Assembly: GCF_020404765.1 (NCBI RefSeq)
Contig: NZ_JAIVEM010000097.1
Coordinates: 62,001 to 126,000 of the forward strand
Origin: Paenibacillus sp. BJ-4
GTDB taxonomy: Bacteria; Bacillota; Bacilli; Paenibacillales; Paenibacillaceae
Reading direction: 5' to 3'
DNA: 64,000 nucleotides
Shown here: positions 1-9,183 of the stretch, piece after piece
Layout of the letters: each line of letters begins with the position of its first letter
How positions within the stretch are numbered: position 1 is the first letter of the stretch
Notes under the pieces: model-generated
Databases searched by the model: none
What the model was told of the DNA's origin: nothing
What the model saw: only the letters and a program-made list of their open reading frames with translations
Made by a program: the position numbers and the translations under genes

Positions 1-697
1 GGTGGGCAAAAGGTTGTACAACAAGTACATTAATAATGCTCAGGAAGATCAAGGTGTGAATGTATGGGACCGCTACATGAAGGAATTTGGATTAGGTGTG
101 CTGACGGGGGTTGACTTACCAAGTGAATGGGCAGGACGCAGAGAGTATGCTCATAATTCGAAAGAATCCTCATTATCTAAACTGGCATATGCTTCTTTTG
201 GCCAGCAAGGAAAGTATACAACACTTCAGCTTGCACAATACGCAACGGTATTAGCTACAAAAGGCAAACGGATGGAGCCGCATTTGGTCAGTCAAATTAA
301 AGATACCAACGGTAATGTAGTCCAAACGTTTAAGCCTAAGGTGTTGAATGAAGTGAAATTCCCGGATGCATACTGGAATGAAGTCATACGCGGAATGGCA
401 ACAGATGTCAGCGCATTTAACGGCTTTCCGTATGACTTTGCTCGCAAAACGGGGACATCACAGCAGAGTGTAGGTAGAGAACTAAAAGATAACGGGGTAT
501 TTATCGCCTTTGCACCACGCCAGCATCCGAAGCTGGCCGTAGCCGTTGTCATTCCTGAAGGAGGCTTCGGGGCTTGGAGCGCCGGACCTGTGGCACGTAA
601 AATCTTTGATGCTTACGACGAAGTGTATGGATTGGACGGAGTACCTAAGAAAAAGGATGCCGCGGCAACCGACCCGAATGCAGGCAAACAGCCATAA
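1..697 (+). CDS. Class B penicillin-binding protein, C-terminal part (cut by window start)
   Basis: Only the C-terminal 231 residues of a PBP2-type transpeptidase lie in the window; the N-terminus is upstream. The protein would cross-link peptidoglycan outside the membrane. The KTGTS box of the transpeptidase fold is visible at bases 446-460, followed by the usual C-terminal strand region. It is closely similar along its whole visible length to the next gene (shared GVDVWD/GVNVWD, FGQQGKYTT, LATKGKRM, RKTGTS, AVAVV/IIPEGGFGA segments), so the two are a tandem duplication. A terminator follows the stop. The family call is firm; the exact role (elongation or sporulation) cannot be read from this fragment. 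Confidence 0.9.
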   Translation, partial: VGKRLYNKYINNAQEDQGVNVWDRYMKEFGLGVLTGVDLPSEWAGRREYAHNSKESSLSKLAYASFGQQGKYTTLQLAQYATVLATKGKRMEPHLVSQIKDTNGNVVQTFKPKVLNEVKFPDAYWNEVIRGMATDVSAFNGFPYDFARKTGTSQQSVGRELKDNGVFIAFAPRQHPKLAVAVVIPEGGFGAWSAGPVARKIFDAYDEVYGLDGVPKKKDAAATDPNAGKQP

Positions 698-724
698 TCA
701 ATTCACACAACAATTTTATTTTAT

Positions 725-764
725 AAAGCTTCTCTTAGCCATTGTGTTGAGGGAAGCTTTTTTT
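725..764 (+). terminator. Rho-independent terminator after first PBP gene
   Basis: AAAGCTTC and GGAAGCTTT arms form a hairpin that runs straight into a T tract. It separates the first PBP gene from its tandem paralogue, so the second has its own promoter in the gap before 895. Confidence 0.7.
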
Positions 765-894
765 GTTATTTTTGTATGAGTTCTTTACAAAATTGTCATC
801 GCCAAATTCATCTTTATTTACATGAATTATGGTAGGATCAGGAATATGAGCCCAAAATGTGAGATCGATTAGAAAGGAGTAATGATCAGCCCGT

Positions 895-2973
895 ATGGAC
901 AAAAGTGGTTTGGATAAAAAGTTTTCATTCAAAAAGAAAAATAATGAAGAGAACGAGGAGACATACAAAAAACGGACGACCTTTCGAATGAACCTTGTTT
1001 TTTTCAGTGTTTTTGTGCTGTTTGCCCTTATTATTACCAGAATAGCTGTACTGCAGTTTGTGCAATCCGAGGAGTTAAAGGGACTTCAGCAGTCCGTGAA
1101 TACCAAAAATGTCCCGTTAGCTCCGAGTCGTGGGACGATTTATGACTCGACAGGTACGGTTAAGCTGGCGTATTCGAGTCCGGTACAATCCCTGTATGTG
1201 ACCTTGTCCAAGGATTACAGCAAGCGTGCAGAGAAAGAACGCAAGCCTGGGGAAAAGCTGCTTCCTGAACTGAATGCGTTTGCTGATAAGCTTGCTGCCA
1301 AACTAAATAAATGGGAACATGAAGAAGGGGAAAAGCTTGATACAGCGGAAATTAAGAAACGGCTGGACCCGGACTATACTCAATATAGGGGCTTCACCCC
1401 ACGATTGGTCAAATCCGACCTAAGTCGGGAGGAGATTGCATATTTTCTGGAGCACAAAAAGGAATTCCCCGGCGTGGAGGTAGTAGAAGAAAGTGTCCGC
1501 CATTATGACCCGGATCGGGTAGCGGTGCAAACGATTGGATATATGTATAAGTTCAAAGGAGCACGTGCGAATCGAACCAAATATAAAGAGCTGCACCAAG
1601 CCAATTCGGAGGTTCTAAGACCGGAACAGGTTTACCTGGAAAGTGAAACGGTCGGATATGATGGCCTGGAGCTGCAGTATCAGGACGAGCTGAGAGGAAA
1701 AAACGGCTATAAAACGGTAGAAGTCAATCCCCGCAGCATGCCGGAGGGCGTTGAATCGATTACTCCTCCGCAAAAAGGATATCATCTCTATTCCACCATC
1801 AACAAGGAAATTCAGCAAAAAACCGAGCAGGCGATTATGGATCAGCTTCGCTGGCTTCATACTCATGCGGTATCCGGGAAGCTTCACCAAGATGCCACCA
1901 CGGGCTTTGCTGTAGCGATGGAGGTCGAGACAGGAAATGTCGTAGCGATGGCCAGTATGCCGGATTATGACCCTAATGTATGGAAAACTGGAAGTACATC
2001 GCCTTCGGAATATGACGAAATTCAGCATAAAATGGGGAACGGAACGATTAAATCTGTACCGAGTGGAAAGTCGGGTCCGCACCCGGAGTCCTCCGTGCTG
2101 CTCGGTTCAACCATTAAACCTCTAACTGTGCTGATCGGGTTGAAGGAGAACTTATTTTCACCTGGACAAACTTATTTGGATACAGGGAGCGCGTATTATG
2201 GTAAAAACCAATCGAGCCGGGTCGGTAATTCGAGCGGCCATGTGTATGGTCCTCTGACACCTAGCAAGGCAATTAAGGTCTCGTCCAATACATTTATGGT
2301 GGATATGATCGGCAAGCCGCTGTATGACAAATACGGAAGTAATGCGGGGGTGCATCAGGGTATTGACGTTTGGGACAAGTATATGAAGGAATTTGGATTA
2401 GGCGTGCCGACTGAAGTAGATTTGCCGGGCGAATGGGCAGGCAGACTTGAATATATGAGCAAGCATGAAAGTGTGCTGACGCGCTTGGTGCAGGCATCCT
2501 TCGGCCAACAAGGGAAATACACGACGATGCAGCTGGCTCAATATACGACTATACTGGCAACAAAGGGCAAGCGTATGCAGCCTCATTTGGTCAGCAAGAT
2601 TGTGGATGATCAAGGGAATCTCGTACGTGAATTGAAGCCAAAGGTGCTGAATGAGATCGCTTTTCCCGAAACGTACTGGAATACGGTCATTCGCGGTATG
2701 GCTACGGATGTCAAAGCGTTTGACGGATTTCCGTATGATTATGCACGTAAAACAGGGACTTCTGAGCAGGTGGTGGGACGTGCTGTTAAAGATAACGGGG
2801 TGTTCATTGCTTTTGCACCGCGGCAAAATCCGAAGCTGGCCGTAGCGGTTATTATTCCTGAAGGGGGCTTTGGCGCGACGAGTGCCGGACCGGTAGCACG
2901 TAAAATATTTGATGCGTATGACGAGGTATACGGACTGGATGGTACCCCAAAAAAGCTGCAGACATCGAAGTAA
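895..2973 (+). CDS. Class B penicillin-binding protein (PBP2/MrdA-like transpeptidase)
   Basis: A 692-residue bitopic transpeptidase that cross-links peptidoglycan on the outer face of the membrane. A basic cytoplasmic N-terminus (KK-rich, residues 1-30) precedes one membrane anchor (about 34-54). A dimerisation/pedestal region follows, then the transpeptidase domain with all three catalytic boxes: STIK (S405-K408, nucleophile S405), SSN (463-465) and KTGTS (619-623). The length fits the PBP2 family. The ATG at 895 is the only possible start close to the GAAAGGAG at about 872-879; an in-frame stop lies just upstream and the spacing is rather long. It is the tandem paralogue of the truncated gene before it. 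PbpA/PbpH-type elongation PBP is the best guess; a sporulation-specific role is possible. Confidence 0.9.
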   Translation: MDKSGLDKKFSFKKKNNEENEETYKKRTTFRMNLVFFSVFVLFALIITRIAVLQFVQSEELKGLQQSVNTKNVPLAPSRGTIYDSTGTVKLAYSSPVQSLYVTLSKDYSKRAEKERKPGEKLLPELNAFADKLAAKLNKWEHEEGEKLDTAEIKKRLDPDYTQYRGFTPRLVKSDLSREEIAYFLEHKKEFPGVEVVEESVRHYDPDRVAVQTIGYMYKFKGARANRTKYKELHQANSEVLRPEQVYLESETVGYDGLELQYQDELRGKNGYKTVEVNPRSMPEGVESITPPQKGYHLYSTINKEIQQKTEQAIMDQLRWLHTHAVSGKLHQDATTGFAVAMEVETGNVVAMASMPDYDPNVWKTGSTSPSEYDEIQHKMGNGTIKSVPSGKSGPHPESSVLLGSTIKPLTVLIGLKENLFSPGQTYLDTGSAYYGKNQSSRVGNSSGHVYGPLTPSKAIKVSSNTFMVDMIGKPLYDKYGSNAGVHQGIDVWDKYMKEFGLGVPTEVDLPGEWAGRLEYMSKHESVLTRLVQASFGQQGKYTTMQLAQYTTILATKGKRMQPHLVSKIVDDQGNLVRELKPKVLNEIAFPETYWNTVIRGMATDVKAFDGFPYDYARKTGTSEQVVGRAVKDNGVFIAFAPRQNPKLAVAVIIPEGGFGATSAGPVARKIFDAYDEVYGLDGTPKKLQTSK

Positions 2974-3056
2974 GGACTTGAATTCTTTTGTGGGCTTCTC
3001 TTTTTCATGGTAAAATGTCGTTGGACATATGGGACATTACAGGAGGAAAAGAAACC

Positions 3057-3806
3057 ATGGGAGAGAACCAATATAAATACAAACTGCTTGCGCTCGATAT
3101 GGATGGAACTCTGCTGAACGACAATCAGGAGATTACCCTGGATACGATTAACTGGATTAACAAGGCGATTCAGGAGGGGATTCATGTATGCTTGTCCACC
3201 GGACGGGCGGCGATGCATGCTCTGCCCTATGGTCAGCAGCTCGGCTTGGAAACGCCAATGGTAACGGTAAACGGCAGTGAGGTATGGAAATCACCTCATG
3301 AGCTGTGGCGCCGTTATTTGCTTGATCAGGAGCTTGTTCGCAAGATGCACCAGATTGCTGTAGAAACAGACTCCTGGTTTTGGGCTTACTCAACGGAGGA
3401 ATTATATAACAGGGACCGTTGGCCTGATACATTGGACACACAGGAATGGCTCAAATTTGGTTATAATACGGAAAATGACGAAATTCGCCATCAAATTTTG
3501 CTCCAATTGCAGGATATGGGGGGGCTTGAAATTTCCAACTCCTCGATGACGAATCTGGAAATTAACCCGGCTGGTATATCAAAAGCGAGTGGAATCGCTG
3601 AAGTCTGCGATCTGCTGGGAGTTACAATGGACCAGGTGGTTGCAGTTGGCGACAGCCTGAATGACCTGGCTGTCATTCAAGCGGCTGGACTGGGTGTAGC
3701 GATGGGCAATGCTCAGGACACGGTAAAAGAAGCAGCTGATCTGGTCGTAGCCTCCAACAATGACGACGGCATCGCAGAAGTGATTCGCGATTATATTCTT
3801 GTTTAA
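3057..3806 (+). CDS. Cof-type HAD-superfamily phosphatase
   Basis: A 249-residue member of the HAD IIB (Cof/YidA-like) group, which hydrolyses sugar phosphates, flavin mononucleotide or related small phosphates in the cytoplasm. Visible motifs in order: DMDGTL near the N-terminus (nucleophile and acid aspartates), STGR (motif II), a lysine in GISKASG (motif III) and GDSLNDLAVI (motif IV), with the large C2 cap between motifs II and III. The ATG at 3057 follows AGGAGG with 10 bases between; a longer frame from 2988 lacks a ribosome site. It stands alone downstream of the PBP gene. The substrate cannot be told from sequence. Confidence 0.87.
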   Translation: MGENQYKYKLLALDMDGTLLNDNQEITLDTINWINKAIQEGIHVCLSTGRAAMHALPYGQQLGLETPMVTVNGSEVWKSPHELWRRYLLDQELVRKMHQIAVETDSWFWAYSTEELYNRDRWPDTLDTQEWLKFGYNTENDEIRHQILLQLQDMGGLEISNSSMTNLEINPAGISKASGIAEVCDLLGVTMDQVVAVGDSLNDLAVIQAAGLGVAMGNAQDTVKEAADLVVASNNDDGIAEVIRDYILV

Positions 3807-3857
3807 TAGAAAGCATGAGGCTGCATACAGGATGAATGGACAAGAAGGAGGAGGCCC

Positions 3858-4337
3858 ATGGACGTTATAGGCTGGATTGTTATTGTCGTGCTGTTCATTG
3901 TTGGCATGGCCGGGGCGGTATATCCCGTATTGCCGGGGGCGCTCGCCATCTATTTTGCGTTTTTTGTATATGGTTGGTTTTTCTCATTTGCTCCATATAA
4001 TGCATTGTTTTGGATTATACAGACACTAATCGTCGTTGCACTTTTTGTTGCGGACTATGCTGTTAATGCATGGGGAGTCAAGCGATTTGGCGGCTCGCGT
4101 CTGTCGGCGATCCTCAGCACGGTCGGGATTATTATTGGTCCCTTCGTTATTCCGGCATTCGGCTTGATTTTGGGGCCATTTATCGGTGCTGTGCTGGGTG
4201 AGCTGATTGGTAAAGCTCCGCTGGATCGAGCCATAAAAGTGGGCTTTGGCTCCGTATTGGGGCTGTTTACCAGCACCGTCATGAAAGTGATTTTGCAGCT
4301 TGCTATGATTATAGTATTCTTGATTTGGGTGTTATAA
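3858..4337 (+). CDS. DUF456 family membrane protein
   Basis: A 159-residue, very hydrophobic protein with about four membrane segments and glycine-rich turns (GMAGAVYPVLPG, GPFVIPAFGLILGPFIGA), the pattern of the DUF456 family. The family has no established function. AGGAGGAGG lies five bases before the ATG. It is followed by the flippase gene in the same direction, which may put it in a cell-envelope setting, but no more than that can be inferred. Confidence 0.8.
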   Translation: MDVIGWIVIVVLFIVGMAGAVYPVLPGALAIYFAFFVYGWFFSFAPYNALFWIIQTLIVVALFVADYAVNAWGVKRFGGSRLSAILSTVGIIIGPFVIPAFGLILGPFIGAVLGELIGKAPLDRAIKVGFGSVLGLFTSTVMKVILQLAMIIVFLIWVL

Positions 4338-4468
4338 CGGAGAACTCGTTATTATGATTTGCAGAGACAGAATCGACATGCGGCTCCGCACCGGTGATGG
4401 CTCAGGCCATGACTGTTTTTGCGGGGCTTTTGCATGCATGTGAACAGCAAGAAAGAAGGGAACGTATT

Positions 4469-6103
4469 TTGTCCAATAAAGAAACATTCCTTAAAGGCAC
4501 GCTTATTTTAGCCGCTGCCGCCCTGGTGGCCAGAGTGCTTGGTCTGGTACAGCGTGTTCCATTGGAGCATTTGCTCGGTTCTGTGGGGAACGCCTCGTTT
4601 ACCATTGCGAACAACGCTTATCTGATGCTGCTCACAGTGGCTACAGCCGGCATTCCTAGTACATTAAGCAAAATGGTGTCAGAACGCTATGCGCTGAACC
4701 GGCCTTCGGAAGCGCGACGTGTGTATCATGCGGCTTTGTTATTCGCGGCTGCGGCAGGCATTATTATCACGGTGGTGCTGTATTTTGGAGCGCCTTATTT
4801 TGCCGAGCAGATAGCAGGGGTTCCACAGTCCGCTTTGGCTATTCAGGCTTTGGCACCAGCCTTGTTGCTGTTTCCTGCCATTGCCATGATGCGCGGGTAC
4901 TTCCAAGGGCGAGGTAATATGACCGCAGGTGGTATATCACAAATTGTGGAGCAGGTTGCACGGGTGGCGACCGCTATTTTACTTGCTTTTATTATTTTGA
5001 AGCTGGGTTACGGAGACCGTGAGGTTGCGGCCGGGGCATCCTTTGGGGGTGTCATGGGGAGTATTGGCGCTCTGGCGGTTATGCTGTACTATACGGTGAA
5101 ATTGCGTCGCCAGGATCGCCGGGATCGACAAGAGCAATTCCAGGAGGAAAGCTCAGCGCTGCCGATGCTGCGCATTTACAAAGACATTTTTACGCTGTCC
5201 ATCCCCATTGTATTGTCGTCCCTGACCGTTCCGGCGGTCAATTTTATTGATACGTCGATTGTGGTTAGATTGCTGTCCGGCCAGATTGGATTGGATCAGG
5301 CCACCACCCAATTGGGTTATTTAGGTTCTCGGGCGCAAAGTGTAGCAGGCATTCCGCCAATTTTGGCTATTGCGCTCAGCCAATCGCTCATACCGATCAT
5401 TTCAGCGGCTTTTGCCCGCAAGGATGAGCGCCATTTGCAAAATCAGATGACGCTGGCCTTGCGTATCTCGATTTTGACTGGAATGCCGATTGTGCTGGCT
5501 TTATTTGTAACCGCCTATTCCATTAATGGCTTACTGTTCAGCTCGCTTGGAGGCAGTGGAATTATCGCCGTTTTGACACTCGGAACGATATTCCAGATTA
5601 CCATGATGACGTCCAACTCGATTTTGATCGGTATGGGCAAGCCGCGTATTTCGATGGTGAATGTTATGGTCGGTATCGTGGTTAAGTTTGTGGCGAGCTG
5701 GCTGCTGGCTGGCTGGTTTGGAATTTACGGCATCATTGCCGCGACCGGATTATGCTTCCTCGTGATTACGCTGTTGAATTTGCGTGTGCTCAAAGGGATC
5801 GTTTCCTTTTCCATTATGGGCCGTCGCTGGGCAGGCTTTTTGACCGCAGTCGTAGTCTCGGGAGCTATCGGATACGGTGTAAATGAAGCCTGCATTTTGC
5901 TGGTGCATCTTATGCCTGCACGTGTGGCCTTCTTTATCGCATGCTGTATCGCCGGAGCGGTTGTACTGGTATGTTACCTGATTCTGCTGGTTGTGCTGGG
6001 TGTGCTTCGGAGAGACGAGCTCGGCAATTATCCACGTATATTGCAAAAGGTACTGCGTCCACTGATGCGTCTTCAGCGTGAGTCTACAGGACAAAAAGGC
6101 TAA
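4469..6103 (+). CDS. MurJ/SpoVB-type polysaccharide flippase (MOP superfamily)
   Basis: A 544-residue polytopic membrane protein of the MviN/MATE-like MOP fold with about 14 helices. The family moves lipid-linked cell wall precursors (lipid II for MurJ/YtgP; spore cortex precursor for SpoVB) across the membrane. Supporting features are the N-terminal FLKGTLILAAAALVARVLG stretch, the MRGYFQGRGNM motif typical of SpoVB/YtgP proteins, and a length equal to Bacillus YtgP. I chose the TTG at 4469 because AGAAGGGA lies just upstream and the family begins here; the frame stays open to 4394 without a better start. SpoVB and YtgP/MurJ cannot be separated by eye. Confidence 0.82.
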   Translation: MSNKETFLKGTLILAAAALVARVLGLVQRVPLEHLLGSVGNASFTIANNAYLMLLTVATAGIPSTLSKMVSERYALNRPSEARRVYHAALLFAAAAGIIITVVLYFGAPYFAEQIAGVPQSALAIQALAPALLLFPAIAMMRGYFQGRGNMTAGGISQIVEQVARVATAILLAFIILKLGYGDREVAAGASFGGVMGSIGALAVMLYYTVKLRRQDRRDRQEQFQEESSALPMLRIYKDIFTLSIPIVLSSLTVPAVNFIDTSIVVRLLSGQIGLDQATTQLGYLGSRAQSVAGIPPILAIALSQSLIPIISAAFARKDERHLQNQMTLALRISILTGMPIVLALFVTAYSINGLLFSSLGGSGIIAVLTLGTIFQITMMTSNSILIGMGKPRISMVNVMVGIVVKFVASWLLAGWFGIYGIIAATGLCFLVITLLNLRVLKGIVSFSIMGRRWAGFLTAVVVSGAIGYGVNEACILLVHLMPARVAFFIACCIAGAVVLVCYLILLVVLGVLRRDELGNYPRILQKVLRPLMRLQRESTGQKG

Positions 6104-6128
6104 GAAGCATAGATAGCTTTCGGCTTTG

Positions 6129-7418
6129 TTAGTGGAAAGGCCGCAGGTTGGCATGGGTGTCGTGGGCCATTGCTGTTTTTTGGATGCCGTGGCGATGCTC
6201 ATGCCGTATAGCAAATAACAGCGGTCGTTTTGGCTCGCTCAGATGCCCGAGCGTAGAGCCGTCCTGAAACCAGTCGTAACGGGGAATTGGATCATAAGTC
6301 GTATCGGACCAGACGGCGTTCAATTCCGGGCTGTACAGACGTTGTCCTGGCGGCAGCCATTCATGTGCTAAAAGCGTTGCGCTCTCTTCCGGAGAACGCA
6401 ACGCTTTTTGTTCGTTCGGGGTAAACAGCCCGGGCCAATAGTCGCTGCGTGAACCCGTATGCGGCACGCTGGTAACGAATGCTGACACTTGATCCAGCAC
6501 CTGCTGGTGACCGAACAGCATGGCATAAAGGCTTTTCCCAAAGCCGATTCGCTCGTCCAAATGGCTAAAACGCTCCATCACAAGTCCCGCGAGTCCGCCG
6601 TTCAACCCAAGTGGGAATATAACCTGGTTGAGCTGAAGCCAATCATGCAAATAAAAGCCTGGCTTGTGTATTACAAACTTTTGAAAATATGGATCTTTCA
6701 CAACACGACCCTCAATATAGTTTTGTTCGTTAATAATGAGAGCGACGGTCAATAGAGAGCTATCACGCCAAGCCCAGAAACGTTCCCAAAAGGGTCTCAT
6801 GAATGGCGATACGTGAAAATAGGGCAATAAATGAAAACAGCTTCGGCCCAAATGACGGCTGTGCATGTAAAGTTGCAGTTGTGGATAAGCGTCCTGAAAA
6901 ATAAGGGCGTTGCAGCGCTCCAGTAGCCGATATAGCCACTCCTTTTCCTGCTCGCTGAACAGATTACCGATCAGGCTGCCTTTGAGATCGGTCATATTAT
7001 AACCGCCATTGCGAGAAACCAGATGAGCCAGTAGTGCCCAATGCAATTCCGGATAGCCACGATAGCATTCGAGGTAAGCAGCAGTTCGTGTGATGTTGCT
7101 GCGATTCTCGTACGCGGTAGTGTTTTTGATCTGCTCCAGCAGCTCACAGTCTGTTTCGCATAAGGGCATATTCAGAGAAGAGGGACGCGTAGCCGGTCCG
7201 TTCGTCACCATTAGCGCTTCGGCTTCATCCATTGCAGCCTGTGCACCGTGATAATCCCATGGCAGCTCACGCAGTGGATAACGCAACTTGCGGGATTCGA
7301 TCCAGGCCGTCCGTTTGCCCTCCCAAGCTTCTTCCGCAACACGAGGAACAGAACCGAGTAGCTTTAGCCCGCCTTGAATTTGCTTTGTTGCTGCATGAAA
7401 CCATTCGGTAAGAGACAT
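6129..7418 (-). CDS. DUF2515 (YppC-like) protein
   Basis: A 429-residue protein resembling Bacillus YppC (DUF2515). Recognisable parts are the NITRTAAYLECYRGYPELHWALLAH segment and the SRNGGYNMTDLKG motif in the N-terminal half. No signal peptide or clear membrane segment is visible. The function is unknown. AAAGGAGG precedes the ATG. The gene is convergent with the flippase and divergent from the thioredoxin-like gene. The family assignment rests on remembered motif similarity. Confidence 0.75.
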   Translation of the reverse strand: MSLTEWFHAATKQIQGGLKLLGSVPRVAEEAWEGKRTAWIESRKLRYPLRELPWDYHGAQAAMDEAEALMVTNGPATRPSSLNMPLCETDCELLEQIKNTTAYENRSNITRTAAYLECYRGYPELHWALLAHLVSRNGGYNMTDLKGSLIGNLFSEQEKEWLYRLLERCNALIFQDAYPQLQLYMHSRHLGRSCFHLLPYFHVSPFMRPFWERFWAWRDSSLLTVALIINEQNYIEGRVVKDPYFQKFVIHKPGFYLHDWLQLNQVIFPLGLNGGLAGLVMERFSHLDERIGFGKSLYAMLFGHQQVLDQVSAFVTSVPHTGSRSDYWPGLFTPNEQKALRSPEESATLLAHEWLPPGQRLYSPELNAVWSDTTYDPIPRYDWFQDGSTLGHLSEPKRPLLFAIRHEHRHGIQKTAMAHDTHANLRPFH

Positions 7419-7559
7419 GTCTTGATAACCTCCTTTCGCGATATTCAGGTAGCATGTATTAGTATGTCCAAAACCGTACTCATCTTATCAAAAGCGCTGT
7501 TTGGCGTTACAATAGAGGAGTAAGCTCTTTTTACAACCGAATCTAAGGAGGAAAAATGT

Positions 7560-7904
7560 ATGCAAAAAATCGTCTCTCATGAAGACTTTAATAAGGCAAT
7601 ATCAACTCCCGGCGTAACGGTGGCTGTGTTTAAGGCGGACTGGTGTGGAGATTGTCATTTTATTGATCCGTTTATGCCTGATGTAGAGCAACAATATGCA
7701 GACAAGCTTACATTAATTGAAATTGATGTTGAGCAGGCCGAAAGCGTCAGCCAAGAGCAAAATGTATTGGGTATTCCCAGCTTTATCGCTTACAGCGAAG
7801 GGCGCGAGCTGGTACGTCTGGTAAACAGATTGCGTAAATCCCGTGAGGAAATCGAGCAATTTTTGGATCGGGCTGTTGAAGTTCACGCTAACTTGGCAAA
7901 ATAA
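7560..7904 (+). CDS. Thioredoxin-family protein with WCGDC active site
   Basis: A 114-residue single-domain thioredoxin fold with no signal peptide, so cytoplasmic. The active site is W28-C-G-D-C32 instead of WCGPC, and the cis-proline loop is seen as GIPSF. The Asp in place of Pro is typical of thioredoxin-like proteins such as Bacillus YtpP/YusE relatives and should shift the redox potential. AAGGAGG lies upstream. An overlapping out-of-frame ATG at 7556 is ignored. A strong hairpin terminator follows, so it is probably monocistronic. A role as a general disulfide reductase is inferred. Confidence 0.85.
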   Translation: MQKIVSHEDFNKAISTPGVTVAVFKADWCGDCHFIDPFMPDVEQQYADKLTLIEIDVEQAESVSQEQNVLGIPSFIAYSEGRELVRLVNRLRKSREEIEQFLDRAVEVHANLAK

Positions 7905-7960
7905 TAGATGCTGTACATGCATGATGGCTCCAAAGGGAACCGTAATCATCAGGACAATCA

Positions 7961-7994
7961 GAAAACCGCTTCCTGCCAAAGGAGGCGGTTTTCT
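7961..7994 (+). terminator. Rho-independent terminator
   Basis: GAAAACCGC and GCGGTTTTC arms (13 pairs including one wobble) surround a short loop. It ends the thioredoxin-like gene and precedes ctaA. Confidence 0.75.
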
Positions 7995-8120
7995 TACGGA
8001 CACGTTCACATTTTGTCAACAAAACGCGTATGTCAAGGAACGATATATCAGTTATAATTACTTTAAGTGATCATTTCACAACATATGGAGTGAATAAATA
8101 TTATATTTGGAAGGATACGG

Positions 8121-9053
8121 GTGAGTTCTTTGAATAACAAAATCAGAATATTAAAGTGGCTGGCACTCGTAACATGTATAGTCATGTTTTTGGCGACCTT
8201 CGGTGGAGGTGTCGTGACGCGGACCGATTCGGGACTGGGCTGTGGACGGGAATTCCCGCTTTGCAATGGTAAGCTGGTTCCGGCACATACGATCGCATCC
8301 ATTATTGAATTTACTCATCGCTCTGTTAGCGCTATGGCCGGGTTGCTTTCTGTCGCCTCCTTTGTCGGCTTTTTGTTGTTTATGAAGCATCGGAAGGATT
8401 TACAGTTATTCTCGCTGTTAACGCTTATGTTTGTCATCATACAGGGAGCAATGGGGGCGTTGGCTGTTTTGTTTTCCCAATCGGCTGCAGTCATGGGATT
8501 GCATTTCGGCTTTGCGCTTATTGCTTTTGCCAGTGCGACCATGATGACGCTGGGGGCCTGGAAGGAGCATGCAGATTCACGTTATACTCCGCGCTTGGTC
8601 ACTGGACCTGTCAGCCGGGGCTATCGTAACTTTATCTGGCTATCGACGATTTATACGTATATTGCTGTCTATTCGGGTGCACTGCTCAGTCACTCGGTAA
8701 TCCAGAAGGTTGTAAATCTCGGCGGTATTATATCTCCGCTGCTGCTGCATCAGATTTCGTCCGGGCTATTATTCGTCATTATTCTGGCCGTAGGCCACTA
8801 CTCGTACCGCTACCATCCGAAGCATCGGGATATTCGTGTATTGGGCGTTGTTTCGGTAGTGTTAATCATGCTTCAAGTGGTTATTGGGATTAGCTTGCTG
8901 TATTTCACCAGACCTGAAATTTACATGTTTGTTGTGTTGGGACATATGCTGGTGATTGCCACATTGTTCTCCATTTTGTGTTATTTGAGCTATCGGGTAT
9001 GGCAATTGTCCCCGGATCGCAACCTTGTTCCGGCCCAAACCCAACGTACCTAA
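8121..9053 (+). CDS. ctaA: Heme A synthase (CtaA/COX15)
   Basis: A 310-residue integral membrane protein with eight predicted helices. It oxidises the C8 methyl of heme O to make heme A for aa3-type cytochrome oxidase. In the first extracellular loop are the paired cysteines C41 and C48 and the glutamate/histidine of EFTHR (H66), as in Bacillus CtaA. Further heme-ligand histidines are seen in MGLHFG, LLLHQ and VLGHM. The second-half cysteine pair known from B. subtilis is absent here. The GTG at 8121 follows TTGGAAGG. The gene stands alone; ctaB is not in the window. Confidence 0.93.
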   Translation: MSSLNNKIRILKWLALVTCIVMFLATFGGGVVTRTDSGLGCGREFPLCNGKLVPAHTIASIIEFTHRSVSAMAGLLSVASFVGFLLFMKHRKDLQLFSLLTLMFVIIQGAMGALAVLFSQSAAVMGLHFGFALIAFASATMMTLGAWKEHADSRYTPRLVTGPVSRGYRNFIWLSTIYTYIAVYSGALLSHSVIQKVVNLGGIISPLLLHQISSGLLFVIILAVGHYSYRYHPKHRDIRVLGVVSVVLIMLQVVIGISLLYFTRPEIYMFVVLGHMLVIATLFSILCYLSYRVWQLSPDRNLVPAQTQRT

Positions 9054-9084
9054 GCATTTCTTGGATAGCAGTCAAACGGATATT

Positions 9085-9114
9085 TTGCTCAAGGGGCGTT
9101 TAAACACGTATAAT
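9085..9114 (+). promoter_or_regulatory. Sigma-A-like promoter of the UbiD-family gene
   Basis: TTGCTC (9085-9090) and a perfect TATAAT (9109-9114) are separated by 18 bases, in the gap between ctaA and the decarboxylase gene. Confidence 0.5.
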
Positions 9115-9183
9115 AGCATATAAGAAACAAACCAGGCCCACGAGTTTCTCGAGGGCTTGATTTGCTTAGGAGGAGTCGTCCAG

